A stretch of 32,833 nucleotides of DNA from Oscillospiraceae bacterium (GCA_017412585.1 JAFPXK010000062.1:1-32833), one strand, 5' to 3'. Numbered from the stretch's first letter, positions 23,747-30,769 are shown. Program-made: numbers and translations. Notes: generated by a model from the letters alone, not told the origin.

Positions 23747-23830
23747 TGCATTGCGCCCACGGGCGCAGTGCAAATCATGCGCCACGGCGCAAATCATGGA
23801 GCGAAACGAGAATTCACGCCGAAGGCAATT
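23747..23830. repeat. Run of palindromic repeats between rsgI and tldD
   Basis: Three hairpins follow one another: TGCATTGCGCCC/GGGCGCAGTGCA (23747-23758 and 23761-23772, one wobble), TGCGCC/GGCGCA (23778-23791), and a GAATT/AATTC pair near 23811-23830. The word GCAAATCATG occurs twice, 19 bases apart. No gene fits here. It looks like a dispersed intergenic palindromic repeat. Confidence 0.6.
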
Positions 23831-23833
23831 CAT

Positions 23834-23872
23834 AAAAAGGGGCGGGCTGCAATGAAACCATCACAGCCCGCC
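23834..23872 (-). terminator. Intrinsic terminator of the sigI-rsgI operon
   Basis: A perfect 9-base stem (GGCGGGCTG at 23841-23849 with CAGCCCGCC at 23864-23872) is followed on the minus strand by CC and TTTTT. Confidence 0.88.
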
Positions 23873-23919
23873 TGGGGGGATTCCGTTTTGTCCGGCAGAG
23901 GCATCCGCCTCGAAGGCCA

Positions 23920-24693
23920 TTACGGCTGGGGCGGGACGGGAGGCGTGCCGGGCGCGGCATTCCCGCCGGGGGCGCTTGCCCCAAAATCATTTGCCATGGG
24001 GGGATTGGCCCCGAAACCGTTCTGCCCCATATCGGTTTGCCCAAAATCGTTTTGGGCGAAATTGCCTTGGGTGAAATCGTTTGCCATGGGGGAATTGGGG
24101 GCATTGTCCCGGGCCCACTGGCGGGCGGCGGTGACGCCGTGGGCGTGGGCCTCCTCCACCTGGGCCGGTGTGACGGCCACGGCGGCGGCGGGGACGCCGT
24201 TTTGGGTCTCCACCGCGCTGCGGAGCTGGTGGCACAGCTTTTCGGCGTGGGTCTCGCCGCCGGAGGCGCTGATGAGCACCCCCTCGGGGGCCACCCTGCC
24301 GCTTTGCTGCAGCGTCTCCACCGTGGCGGAGACGGCGTCGGACACCTTGCGATGGCGGAGGCTCTCCTCCCCTATCTGGCGAAGGGTGGCGGCCCCGGCC
24401 TCATCCACCGCCTGGACGGAGAGGACCCGGTCGAAGCAGTTGATGGTGTACTCCACGGCGCCGGCGCTGTCCAGGCTGACGGTGCCGGCGGGGGTGGCGT
24501 AGGCCACGGTGCCCAGGCTCAGCAGCAGCGTAAGGGCGGCGGCAAGGGCCGCCACGCCCCGGCGGGTGAGATGGGGCGAGAGGGGCACCTGCTGGCCGAT
24601 GGCGTAGTGCCTGTCCCGGATGCGGCGGACGGCGCCACGGTCATCCAGCACGGCGGCATAGGCGCCCTGCCGGTCCACTACGATTCCTTTCAT
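23920..24693 (-). CDS. rsgI: RsgI-like transmembrane anti-sigma factor
   Basis: A 257-residue membrane protein in ATGA overlap with sigI. Residues 1-40 (MKGIVVDRQGAYAAVLDDRG) match the RsgI N-terminal sigma-binding domain, residues 46-65 form one membrane helix, and residues 66-170 are the conserved external domain (AVEYTINCFDRVLSVQAVDEAG). The last 60 residues are a Gln/Asn/Gly/Phe/Met-rich repeat tail (MANDFTQGNFAQNDFGQ, MANDFGASAPGG) instead of a recognised carbohydrate-binding module. The position that usually reads like DINPSIE, with the Asn-Pro autocleavage site, reads LDSAGAVEY here, so that site is missing. It should hold SigI at the membrane until an outside signal arrives. The signal is unknown. 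Confidence 0.85.
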   Translation of the reverse strand: MKGIVVDRQGAYAAVLDDRGAVRRIRDRHYAIGQQVPLSPHLTRRGVAALAAALTLLLSLGTVAYATPAGTVSLDSAGAVEYTINCFDRVLSVQAVDEAGAATLRQIGEESLRHRKVSDAVSATVETLQQSGRVAPEGVLISASGGETHAEKLCHQLRSAVETQNGVPAAAVAVTPAQVEEAHAHGVTAARQWARDNAPNSPMANDFTQGNFAQNDFGQTDMGQNGFGANPPMANDFGASAPGGNAAPGTPPVPPQP

Positions 24694-25427
24694 TGTTCCG
24701 CCTCCCGGGTGATGAATTTCAGATGAGACGCCAGGCCGGGATAGTCGCCGGCCAGGACGGTGACCGCCATGAGGATATATCTGCGGTAGCGGTCCAGGGT
24801 CTTTTTATCCACGCCGCTGTGCTCACTGACGGCCTTCACCGGCAGGGCGCGGCTGTGGCGGAGCTGGGAGAGCAGCAGGGGGCTTTCCAGAATGGCCCGG
24901 ACGGCCCTGGCGCAGCTCTGCCTGGTCTTTTCCTGCCGAGGGGAGCAGTCGGTGAGGTCGAAGAAGCGGAAGCCGTACTTTTCCAGCTCACGGCTTACGT
25001 CGGCGATCTCACGGCGCAGCTCCGCAGGGTCGTTTTCCCGGCTCTCCCGGGCCACGGCGGCGGCCACGCCCAGGGTGTCCTCCTCGCTGTCGCCGGTGAA
25101 GGCGTAGGGGGAGACGGACACCTCGCTCTGATAGCGGCGGGTCTGGCGGTAGTAGTCGATCAAGTCCCGGCGGATCAGCGTGGCGGCGAAGGGGAGAAAG
25201 TCGCCCCGGCTGGGGGAATAGTCGTCCACCGCCCGGGAGAAGGCCCACAGGGCCACGGACCACTCGTCGTCGCTGCGGGTGACGAAGCGGCGGCAGGCCA
25301 CGCTGGCGGTGCGGAGGATCAGGGCCTCATGCTCCCGAATCAGCTCTTCCCTGGCCTGCCGGTCTTCCACAGCCCGCAGGGCCAGGGCGTTGACGGCGTT
25401 ATCCATGGCGTTGACGGGTTTTTCCAC
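24690..25427 (-). CDS. sigI: SigI-like sigma factor
   Basis: A 245-residue alternative sigma factor. The region 2 core is SDDEWSVALWAFSRAVDDYSPSRGDFLPFAATLIRR followed by DLIDYYRQTRR, matching the SigI pattern of a regular AFxxAIDxY segment and then RLIDYxR. The C-terminal part (LPVKAVSEHSGVDKKTLDRYRRYILMAV) is the DNA-binding helix-turn-helix. The start is taken as the GTG at 25427 (VEKPVNAMDNAVN) with GGAGG seven bases upstream; an ATG further up overlaps that site. Its stop overlaps the rsgI start, so the factor and its antagonist are translationally coupled. SigI factors respond to heat or to extracellular polysaccharides in other Firmicutes. Confidence 0.9.
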   Translation of the reverse strand: MEKPVNAMDNAVNALALRAVEDRQAREELIREHEALILRTASVACRRFVTRSDDEWSVALWAFSRAVDDYSPSRGDFLPFAATLIRRDLIDYYRQTRRYQSEVSVSPYAFTGDSEEDTLGVAAAVARESRENDPAELRREIADVSRELEKYGFRFFDLTDCSPRQEKTRQSCARAVRAILESPLLLSQLRHSRALPVKAVSEHSGVDKKTLDRYRRYILMAVTVLAGDYPGLASHLKFITREAEQ

Positions 25428-25451
25428 ACCGCTCCCTCCTTTCATAGCTTG

Positions 25452-25479
25452 GGGGGGCGGAGGCAATTCTCCGCCCCCC
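25452..25479 (-). promoter_or_regulatory. Strong GC hairpin in the sigI leader
   Basis: A perfect 11-base stem (GGGGGGCGGAG at 25452-25462 with CTCCGCCCCCC at 25469-25479) with a 6-base loop ends about 12 bases before the sigI ribosome binding site. There is no T-run after it on the minus strand. It may shield the 3' end of the upstream message or modulate sigI translation. Confidence 0.6.
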
Positions 25480-25506
25480 TGTTGTGGGCTATGATAGAGG
25501 GGTAAG

Positions 25507-25525
25507 CTGAAATCTATCTGAAATC
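25507..25525 (-). promoter_or_regulatory. Tandem 8-base repeats before sigI
   Basis: CTGAAATC occurs at 25507-25514 and 25518-25525, an 11-base period, i.e. one helical turn, in the 103-base gap before sigI. ACCCC follows on the minus strand, resembling part of reported SigI -35 boxes, but no matching -10 was found. It is a possible protein-binding site. Confidence 0.35.
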
Positions 25526-25530
25526 AGCGT

Positions 25531-27051
25531 TTATTTTTTGGAAAAGAGATTGGAGAACCAGTTGGCGATGCGCTGGAAGAAGTTGGGCTGGGCCTGGGAC
25601 GTGGTGTCCATGGGGGCGTTCTGGCCCATCTGGCCCTCCTGGCGGTCGGGGCCGTTCTGGCCCATCTGGCCGTTCATGCCGCCCATGCCGCCCATCTGGC
25701 CGCCCATGCCGCCCATGCCGGCGTCGAAGGCCACGCCGCCGTTGTTGGTCAGGTCGAAGTCCTCAGACACGTAGTAGCTGCCCACGAAGTCGATGCCCGC
25801 CTCGCCGCCGTTATAGGCGCTGTTGATGACGGCGCTGCCGGAGATGAGGTTGATGTCGCCGTTGGAGTCCAGGCCGTCGCCACGGGAGTTGATGGTGACG
25901 GCGGCACCGGTGACGTTGATGGCGTAGGTCAGGGTGTCGGCAAAGAGATCGTCGGAGTTGGCGGCGTTGATGGCGTCGTCGGAGGCGTTGATGGTGACGG
26001 TGCCCCCGGCCAGGTTGACCACGGTGCCCTCCAGGCCCTCGGTGCTCTGGGAGACGGTGACGTCGGGGCCGCTGCCGTCCTTGCCCAGAGTCAGGATGCG
26101 GTCGGCGTGGATGGCGTCATCCCCGGCGGAGACGGTGACGGCGCCGGAGAGCAGGGCCACGTCGTAGTTGCCGTTGATGCCGTCGTTAGCCGCATTCACG
26201 GTGACGGTGGGGCCGTCGATGACCAGAACGGTTTCATCGCCGGACTTGATGCCGTTTTTGGCGTTGCCGTTGACGGTCAGCTTGCCGTTTCCGGTGATGA
26301 CGCAGTCGGCCCCGGCCTTTACCTTGATGGCAGCGCCGTCGAAGGCGTCGGCCACGGCGGCGTCGGTGGAATCCTCGTCGTCAGGGTTCTCGTTGTCGGT
26401 GAGCTTGACGGTGCCGGAGATGACCACCTTCACCTGGCTCTCCTTATTGATGGACAGGGGAGCGCCGGTGGTGCTGGTGAGGTCCAGATCCTCCAGGATC
26501 AGCACCACGCCGGTGACGCCCTTCTTGACGGTGATGTTGCCGTCGGCGGCCTTGCCGGTGATGAGATAGGTGCCGGACTGGGTGATCTTAATATCGCTGT
26601 TGGTGTCGGAGACGGTGATCTTGGTGGCGGCGGCGCGGTTCACCGTCAGGTCGGCGGCGGAATTGGTGGTCTCGCCGGACACTACCTCGCTGGGGCTGTC
26701 GGCGGTGGTGTACTGGCCCATGCCGCCCATTTCACCGCCCATCATGCCGCCCATTTGACCGCCCATGCCGCCGGGCATCTGGCCGTTCATCTGGGGCATT
26801 TCGCCGCTGGGCATCTCACCCATCTGGGGCATTTCACCGGAGGGCATCTGGCCGGTCTGGCCGTTCCCGCCGGGCATCTGGCCCATCTGGCCGCCGGGGC
26901 CCCCCCGGCCCATTTGGCCCATGGGGCCGCCCATCTGCTGCTGGGGGGCGGTGGTGGTGGTGCTGTTGGTGGTGGTCTCCGCCAGGGCGGGGACGGTGGC
27001 GGCGCACAGCACGGCGGCGGCGCAAAATGCAGCAATCCATTTCTTTTTCAT
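25531..27051 (-). CDS. Secreted Gly/Met/Gln-rich protein with a beta-helix carbohydrate-binding-type domain
   Basis: A 506-residue exported protein. The signal peptide is residues 1-24 (MKKKWIAAFCAAAVL, cleavage after ALA). Residues 25-115 are a low-complexity linker of MGQM, PGG and SGEMPQM repeats. Residues about 130-430 are a repetitive beta domain with regular turns such as NDGINGNYD, DDAIHADRI, SDDAINAAN and RGDGLDSNGD, as in 'carbohydrate-binding domain-containing' (DUF4353-like) proteins. A second MGGMGG/MGQNG stretch and a short amphipathic tail (NFFQRIANWFSNLFSKK) end it. The start at 27051 has GGAGGT upstream. It is directly upstream of sigI-rsgI on the same strand and is a plausible SigI target or signal partner. 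No enzyme motif or cell-wall sorting signal is seen. Confidence 0.82.
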   Translation of the reverse strand: MKKKWIAAFCAAAVLCAATVPALAETTTNSTTTTAPQQQMGGPMGQMGRGGPGGQMGQMPGGNGQTGQMPSGEMPQMGEMPSGEMPQMNGQMPGGMGGQMGGMMGGEMGGMGQYTTADSPSEVVSGETTNSAADLTVNRAAATKITVSDTNSDIKITQSGTYLITGKAADGNITVKKGVTGVVLILEDLDLTSTTGAPLSINKESQVKVVISGTVKLTDNENPDDEDSTDAAVADAFDGAAIKVKAGADCVITGNGKLTVNGNAKNGIKSGDETVLVIDGPTVTVNAANDGINGNYDVALLSGAVTVSAGDDAIHADRILTLGKDGSGPDVTVSQSTEGLEGTVVNLAGGTVTINASDDAINAANSDDLFADTLTYAINVTGAAVTINSRGDGLDSNGDINLISGSAVINSAYNGGEAGIDFVGSYYVSEDFDLTNNGGVAFDAGMGGMGGQMGGMGGMNGQMGQNGPDRQEGQMGQNAPMDTTSQAQPNFFQRIANWFSNLFSKK

Positions 27052-27186
27052 AATGAGTACCTCCATCTATGTTGGGCGAAGCCCGGGGGCTCCGCGTGGG
27101 TGACGGGTTTTTGCCGTTTCACCTATGTATACGGAGGCGGGGCGGGAAAAAGTGGGGTCGCGGAGAAGATTTTTTTATAATTTTTG

Positions 27187-27220
27187 AAAAAATCTGCGGA
27201 GGGGGAAGTCTCCGCAGATT
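27187..27220 (-). terminator. Terminator of the DNPH1-like/E2-like operon
   Basis: A perfect 11-base stem (AATCTGCGGAG at 27191-27201 with CTCCGCAGATT at 27210-27220) is followed on the minus strand by a T-run. Confidence 0.92.
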
Positions 27221-27225
27221 GGCTT

Positions 27226-28113
27226 TTATTCGTACTGGAAGCCGCTGGGCTGGCCCAGGGGCTGGTCCAGCAGCTCGGGGTGGGCAAAGATGTGCTTGAG
27301 AAGGCGCAGGCTGCGGGCAAAGTAGAAGCCGTCGGCAATGCGCTCGTCCAGGGTGGCGCCAAAGTCGATGACGTCACGGATGGCCTTGGTGCCGTCGGGC
27401 ATCACCAGCTCCTCCTTGTGGAGGGTGCCGATGGTGACCATGACGCTGTTGGTGCCGTAGTTATTGAGATGGTGGTACACCGCCGGGGCCTTGATGCTGC
27501 CCAGGTTGGAGCAGAGGATGGTGGTGTAGTTGGGGTCGCCCTGGGTGAGCACCTTGGGGTTGACGCCCCAGAAGTCCAGATAGCGGATGATGCGGATGGC
27601 CAGCATCAGGATGGGCCGGGGCAGCTTGGCAAAGCCGTCCAGCAGGGCGTCTATCCCGCCGGTGGAGGTCTCGCTCTTGCGGGTCTCCTTCACGTCCCCC
27701 ACGATCTTGCGGGAGACGGTGTCCAGGGTGTCGTCATCCTTGGGCACCAGCACCATCAGCGACTCCTCGCCGCCGTCGGCAAAGCGGCGCTTCACCACGA
27801 AGCTGATGCTGATATCGTCACGCTCATACATGCGGTAGCCCTGGATGAAGCGGTTCATCTTGGGCCGCTCCTTCACCATGCGGGCCATGCCCATAATCAT
27901 GCAGTGGAACACGGTGGTCTTGAACTCCGGGTGCTGGGCGTTTTTCTGTTCCAGATATTGGAGCAGCTCCGTGGCGTCCAGCTTGTCGTTTAAGTACACC
28001 TCGCAGTCGGTGCGCTTGGGCATGAGATAGGCCATGACGGTCTGGAGGCCGGGGGCCTTCACCCAGCGGCCGTCCCGCCGGTCGCCCCATTTGCGCTTTT
28101 TTGTCTCACTCAT
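27226..28113 (-). CDS. Stand-alone 2-oxoacid dehydrogenase E2/CAT-fold protein lacking the catalytic His (paralogue 2)
   Basis: A 295-residue paralogue of the protein at 8679-9569, with the same single-domain E2-core layout. Both open with a basic stretch (KWGDRRDGRWVK here, RRPDGRRVK there) followed by a PYIMPMRCDAQVFL- or AYLMPKRTDCEVYL-like strand, and both share HPEF/NPEV, MNRFI and ILCSNLGSIKAPAVYHHLNNYG / TNTASIGLHDVNHHIYNFG. In place of the catalytic HxxxDG it has ERIADG: the His is Glu257 and the Asp is kept (Asp261). It therefore probably does not carry out normal acyl transfer. It starts 12 bases after the DNPH1-like gene with AGAGGAT upstream, so the two are one operon. Confidence 0.85.
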   Translation of the reverse strand: MSETKKRKWGDRRDGRWVKAPGLQTVMAYLMPKRTDCEVYLNDKLDATELLQYLEQKNAQHPEFKTTVFHCMIMGMARMVKERPKMNRFIQGYRMYERDDISISFVVKRRFADGGEESLMVLVPKDDDTLDTVSRKIVGDVKETRKSETSTGGIDALLDGFAKLPRPILMLAIRIIRYLDFWGVNPKVLTQGDPNYTTILCSNLGSIKAPAVYHHLNNYGTNSVMVTIGTLHKEELVMPDGTKAIRDVIDFGATLDERIADGFYFARSLRLLKHIFAHPELLDQPLGQPSGFQYE

Positions 28114-28125
28114 AGCAATATCCTC

Positions 28126-28557
28126 TCAATCCTTTTGTGTGGCCCGCAGGGCGGACAAAATCTCATCCAGCGCGGGGTAGATATCCGCCTCTTTCTCGTA
28201 GGGGTGGATATGAAAATAGGGGTCGCCGGTGAGCATGGCGGAGAGCTGGGTCTTGGTGCGGTCATAGAAAATATGGCAGGGGATGCCCCGGGCCTCGGCG
28301 TAGGCCAGCTCGTAGCCCACCCCCAGGGAGGGGCAGGTGCACTCGGCGATGACGGCGGCGCTGCGGCGGAGCCAGGCGGTGTCCTGGTCGTAAATGGCGC
28401 CGTCACCCGCCCTGCCCTGCTCCAAAAGATTCAGCTCCGGACGGCCCACGTGCTCGGTGAGGACGGCGTCGGTGCGCTGGAGATAGGCGATGAGCCGCTG
28501 ATAGAGGGCGGCGTCCACCCGGCCGCCCCGGATGGAGCCGGCGAAATAGAGGTCCAT
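28126..28557 (-). CDS. DNPH1/Rcl-like 2'-deoxynucleoside 5'-phosphate N-hydrolase (deoxyribosyltransferase fold)
   Basis: A 143-residue protein of the nucleoside 2-deoxyribosyltransferase family. It is closest by eye to animal DNPH1 (Rcl) rather than to the exchange enzymes: LYFAGSIRGGR at residues 3-13, VLTEHVG at 32-38, a YDQD box ending in D59, and PSLGVGYELAYAEA with the catalytic Glu83. DNPH1 splits the base from 5-hydroxymethyl-dUMP and other deoxynucleoside monophosphates, so a nucleotide-pool cleaning role is likely. The start is the ATG at 28557 (MDLYFAGS) with GGGAGG upstream. It is the first gene of a two-gene operon with the second E2-like protein. A deoxyribosyltransferase role is the main alternative. 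Confidence 0.85.
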   Translation of the reverse strand: MDLYFAGSIRGGRVDAALYQRLIAYLQRTDAVLTEHVGRPELNLLEQGRAGDGAIYDQDTAWLRRSAAVIAECTCPSLGVGYELAYAEARGIPCHIFYDRTKTQLSAMLTGDPYFHIHPYEKEADIYPALDEILSALRATQKD

Positions 28558-28600
28558 ATTCGTTCCTCCCTTCATGGGGATCGTGTGCTTGCCGGTGTTT

Positions 28601-28629
28601 ACTGTACCACGATTTTCCGCGGGACACAA
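28601..28629 (-). promoter_or_regulatory. Probable promoter of the DNPH1-like/E2-like operon
   Basis: On the minus strand TTGTGT (28624-28629) and TACAGT (28601-28606) are 17 bases apart, 43 bases before the start. The hexamers are weak, but the preceding terminator at 28657-28684 means the operon needs its own promoter here. Confidence 0.5.
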
Positions 28630-28650
28630 TGCAAAAATAGACAAAAAACG

Positions 28651-28684
28651 GCAAAAAACATCCCCGGCAAATACCGGGGATGTT
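28651..28684 (-). terminator. Intrinsic terminator of the buk transcript
   Basis: An 11-base perfect stem (AACATCCCCGG at 28657-28667 with CCGGGGATGTT at 28674-28684) with a 6-base loop is followed on the minus strand by a T-run. It lies beyond the palindromic element, 190 bases after the buk stop. Confidence 0.9.
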
Positions 28685-28707
28685 GCGAAGCCATTTCCAT
28701 GCCGATT

Positions 28708-28875
28708 TTAAGGCAACACCGCATAATTCGACGAGAGCGAATCCCGAGAAAAATTTGGGTTCTGGTGAAGTCACTTTTTCGCAGGAATACTTTGTGTATT
28801 GCAAGAAAAAGTGACGAGACCAGGGCACAAATTTTCCGGGAGGCGCCGAAGGCGGGTTGTGCGGTGCTGCCTTAA
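28708..28875. mobile_element. 168-bp palindromic MITE-like element at the end of buk
   Basis: The element is bounded by 16-base terminal inverted repeats matching at 15 of 16 positions (TTAAGGCAACACCGCA at 28708-28723, and the complement of TTAAGGCAGCACCGCA at 28860-28875). Inside it is folded too: perfect 11-base arms GTCACTTTTTC/GAAAAAGTGAC (28770-28780 and 28805-28815) close on an AATAC/GTATT tip, and the region in between pairs imperfectly. Both ends carry TTAA. No transposase is encoded, so it would be a non-autonomous miniature element or a REP-like repeat. The right TTAA holds the stop codon of buk. Confidence 0.75.
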
Positions 28876-29930
28876 TAGGATTTCGCCTGCTCTTCGCCAC
28901 GGAGGACACGGAGGGCGGCCTGGGCCAGGGCCAGCAGCTCGTCCTCGCCGGGGTAGACGGTGATGGGGGCGATCCAGCCCACCATGGCGGTGAGGGCCTG
29001 CACCGTCTTTTCGCTATACGCGATGCCGCCGGTGAGGATGATCTGGTCCACTTTACCCTTCATGGCGGCGGCCATGGCGCCGATCTCCTTGCCGATCTGA
29101 TAGTGGAAGGCGTCCATCACCAGGCGGGTGTCCGGGTCGTCCCGCTCTTGCAGGAGGCGGACGTCGGTGGAGCCGGTATAGGCCGCCAGTCCGCCGCCGC
29201 CGGTGAGCATGTGGCGGACCTCCTCATAGGTGTGCTTGCCGGAGAAGCACAGCGCCACCAGGTCGCCGCAGGGCAGGCTGCCGGACCGCTCCGGGGAGAA
29301 GGGGCCCTCTCCGTCCAGGGCGTTCTGGGTGTCCACCACCCGGCCGCCTACGTGGGCGCCTACGCTGACGCCGCCGCCCATGTGGCAGACGATGAGATTC
29401 AACTCCTCATAGGGCCGCCCCACCTCACGGGCGTAGCGCCGGGCCACGGCCTTCTGGTTCAGGGCGTGGAACTTGGAGCGGCGGGGCACCGCCGGGTGGC
29501 CGGAGAGACGGGCCACGTCCCACAGCTCATCCACCACGGGAGGGTCCGCCACGAAGGAGGGGATGCCCAGCTCGTCACCGATCTCCCGGGCGATGAGGGC
29601 CCCCAGGTTGGAGGCGTGCTGGCCCTGGGCCCCGGCCACGCAGTCACGCAGCAGGGCGTCGGTGGTGCGGTAGGTGCCGCCGCTGACGGGGGCCAGCATG
29701 CCGCCCCGGCCGCAGACGGCGCTGAGGGTATGGGCGTCGAAGCCCTTTTCCGCCAGGGCGTCCAGCACCAGGCCGCGGCGCCATTTCTTCTGCTCCGGGA
29801 TGGAGGAAAAGGCGCCGATCTCCGCGGCGGTGTGGCGCAGGGTTTTGTCAAAGAGCAGGGTCTCGCCCTCAAACACGCCGATTTTGGTGGACGTGGAGCC
29901 GGGGTTGACCACAAGGATGTAATGGGACAT
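28872..29930 (-). CDS. buk: Butyrate kinase
   Basis: A 352-residue acetokinase-family kinase, matching the usual 355. [18 protein letters not shown] is the N-terminal phosphate-binding segment. [36 protein letters not shown] is the diagnostic butyrate-kinase core, and [11 protein letters not shown] is the second phosphate loop. It interconverts butyryl phosphate and butyrate with ATP formation. The start at 29930 has AAGGAGG upstream. No phosphotransbutyrylase gene is adjacent, unlike the common ptb-buk pair. The stop codon lies within the palindromic element's terminal repeat, so the last residues (EEQAKSY) abut it. Branched-chain acyl kinases of the same family cannot be ruled out. Confidence 0.94.
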   Translation of the reverse strand: MSHYILVVNPGSTSTKIGVFEGETLLFDKTLRHTAAEIGAFSSIPEQKKWRRGLVLDALAEKGFDAHTLSAVCGRGGMLAPVSGGTYRTTDALLRDCVAGAQGQHASNLGALIAREIGDELGIPSFVADPPVVDELWDVARLSGHPAVPRRSKFHALNQKAVARRYAREVGRPYEELNLIVCHMGGGVSVGAHVGGRVVDTQNALDGEGPFSPERSGSLPCGDLVALCFSGKHTYEEVRHMLTGGGGLAAYTGSTDVRLLQERDDPDTRLVMDAFHYQIGKEIGAMAAAMKGKVDQIILTGGIAYSEKTVQALTAMVGWIAPITVYPGEDELLALAQAALRVLRGEEQAKSY

Positions 29931-29987
29931 GGGGAACGCCTCCTTATGCAGGTTGGGTATGCGATAGTTCAATCATAAATATGGGGT

Positions 29988-30016
29988 ATTATACATGATT
30001 CGCCTGCCGGTTGCAA
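29988..30016 (-). promoter_or_regulatory. Sigma-A promoter of buk
   Basis: On the minus strand TTGCAA (30011-30016) and a perfect TATAAT (29988-29993) are 17 bases apart, about 60 bases before the buk start. The -35 box begins just past the exonuclease stop codon. Confidence 0.8.
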
Positions 30017-30019
30017 GGG

Positions 30020-30769
30020 CTATGCCAGCTCCAGCACCACGGGGCAGTGGTCGCTGCCCATGACCTCGGTGCGGATATGGGCGGCAGTGAGGCGGGGGCG
30101 GAGGGCGTCGGAGGTGAGAAAATAGTCGATGCGCCAGCCGGCGTTGTTGGCCCGGGCGTTGAAGCGGTAGCTCCACCAGGAGTAGCACACCGCGTCGGGA
30201 TTCAAATACCGGAAGGTGTCGGTGAAGCCGGAGGACAGCAATTCCGTCATCTTGGCCCTTTCCTCGTCGGAAAAGCCGGGGTTCATGTGGTTGGTCTTGG
30301 GGTTTTTGATGTCGATCTCCTCATGGGCCACGTTCAGGTCGCCGCAGTAGATGACCGATTTTTTCTCGTCCAGGGACAGCAGATACCCCCGCAGATCGTC
30401 CTCCCACTGCATCCGGTAAGGCAGGCGGGCAAGGCCGTCCTTGCTGTTGGGGGTGTAGCAGCAGACCAGGTAGTAGTCCGGGTACTCGCAGGTGATGAGG
30501 CGGCCCTCGTGGCGGTGCTGGTCGTCACCGAAATCGTAGGTGACGGCAAGGGGCTCTTCGCGGGTAAAGACGGCAGTGCCGGAATAGCCCTTTTTATCCG
30601 CGCTGTGGAAATAGAGATGGTAGTCCGGCAGGTCAAGGGCCACCTGGTCGGCGGTGCATTTGGTCTCCTGCAGGCAGATCACGTCCGGCGACTCCCAGCG
30701 CAGGTAGTCCAGAAAGCCCTTTTGCAGGCAGGAGCGGAGACCGTTGACGTTCCAGGATACGAATTTCAT
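30020..30769 (-). CDS. xth: Exodeoxyribonuclease III (AP endonuclease)
   Basis: A 249-residue single-domain AP endonuclease of the ExoA/Xth type. Active-site segments are SWNVNGLRS at the start, CLQETK with the metal-binding Glu, YCGDLNVAH with the catalytic Asp and Asn, the WRIDYFL region and GSDHCPV with the terminal Asp/His pair. The start at 30769 (MKFVSWNVNG) follows AGGAGG. The reading frame stays open for a further 660 codons upstream, antisense to metG, but that stretch has no protein-like features. It repairs abasic DNA sites in the cytoplasm. It is divergent from the metG leader, and no strong promoter stands out before it. Confidence 0.95.
   Translation of the reverse strand: MKFVSWNVNGLRSCLQKGFLDYLRWESPDVICLQETKCTADQVALDLPDYHLYFHSADKKGYSGTAVFTREEPLAVTYDFGDDQHRHEGRLITCEYPDYYLVCCYTPNSKDGLARLPYRMQWEDDLRGYLLSLDEKKSVIYCGDLNVAHEEIDIKNPKTNHMNPGFSDEERAKMTELLSSGFTDTFRYLNPDAVCYSWWSYRFNARANNAGWRIDYFLTSDALRPRLTAAHIRTEVMGSDHCPVVLELA

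Noticed and set aside
26107..27180. 357-codon His/Gly-rich open frame on the plus strand
   Set aside because: It arises from the complement of the low-complexity Met/Gly/Gln repeats of the secreted protein.
27060..27180. SigI-type promoter (ACCCC ... CGTA) before the secreted protein
   Set aside because: The words are present on the minus strand, but the 19-base spacing and the GC-rich setting give too little specificity to call it.
28731..28875. Possible small protein inside the palindromic element
   Set aside because: The frame is open only because of the inverted-repeat structure; no start site is present.
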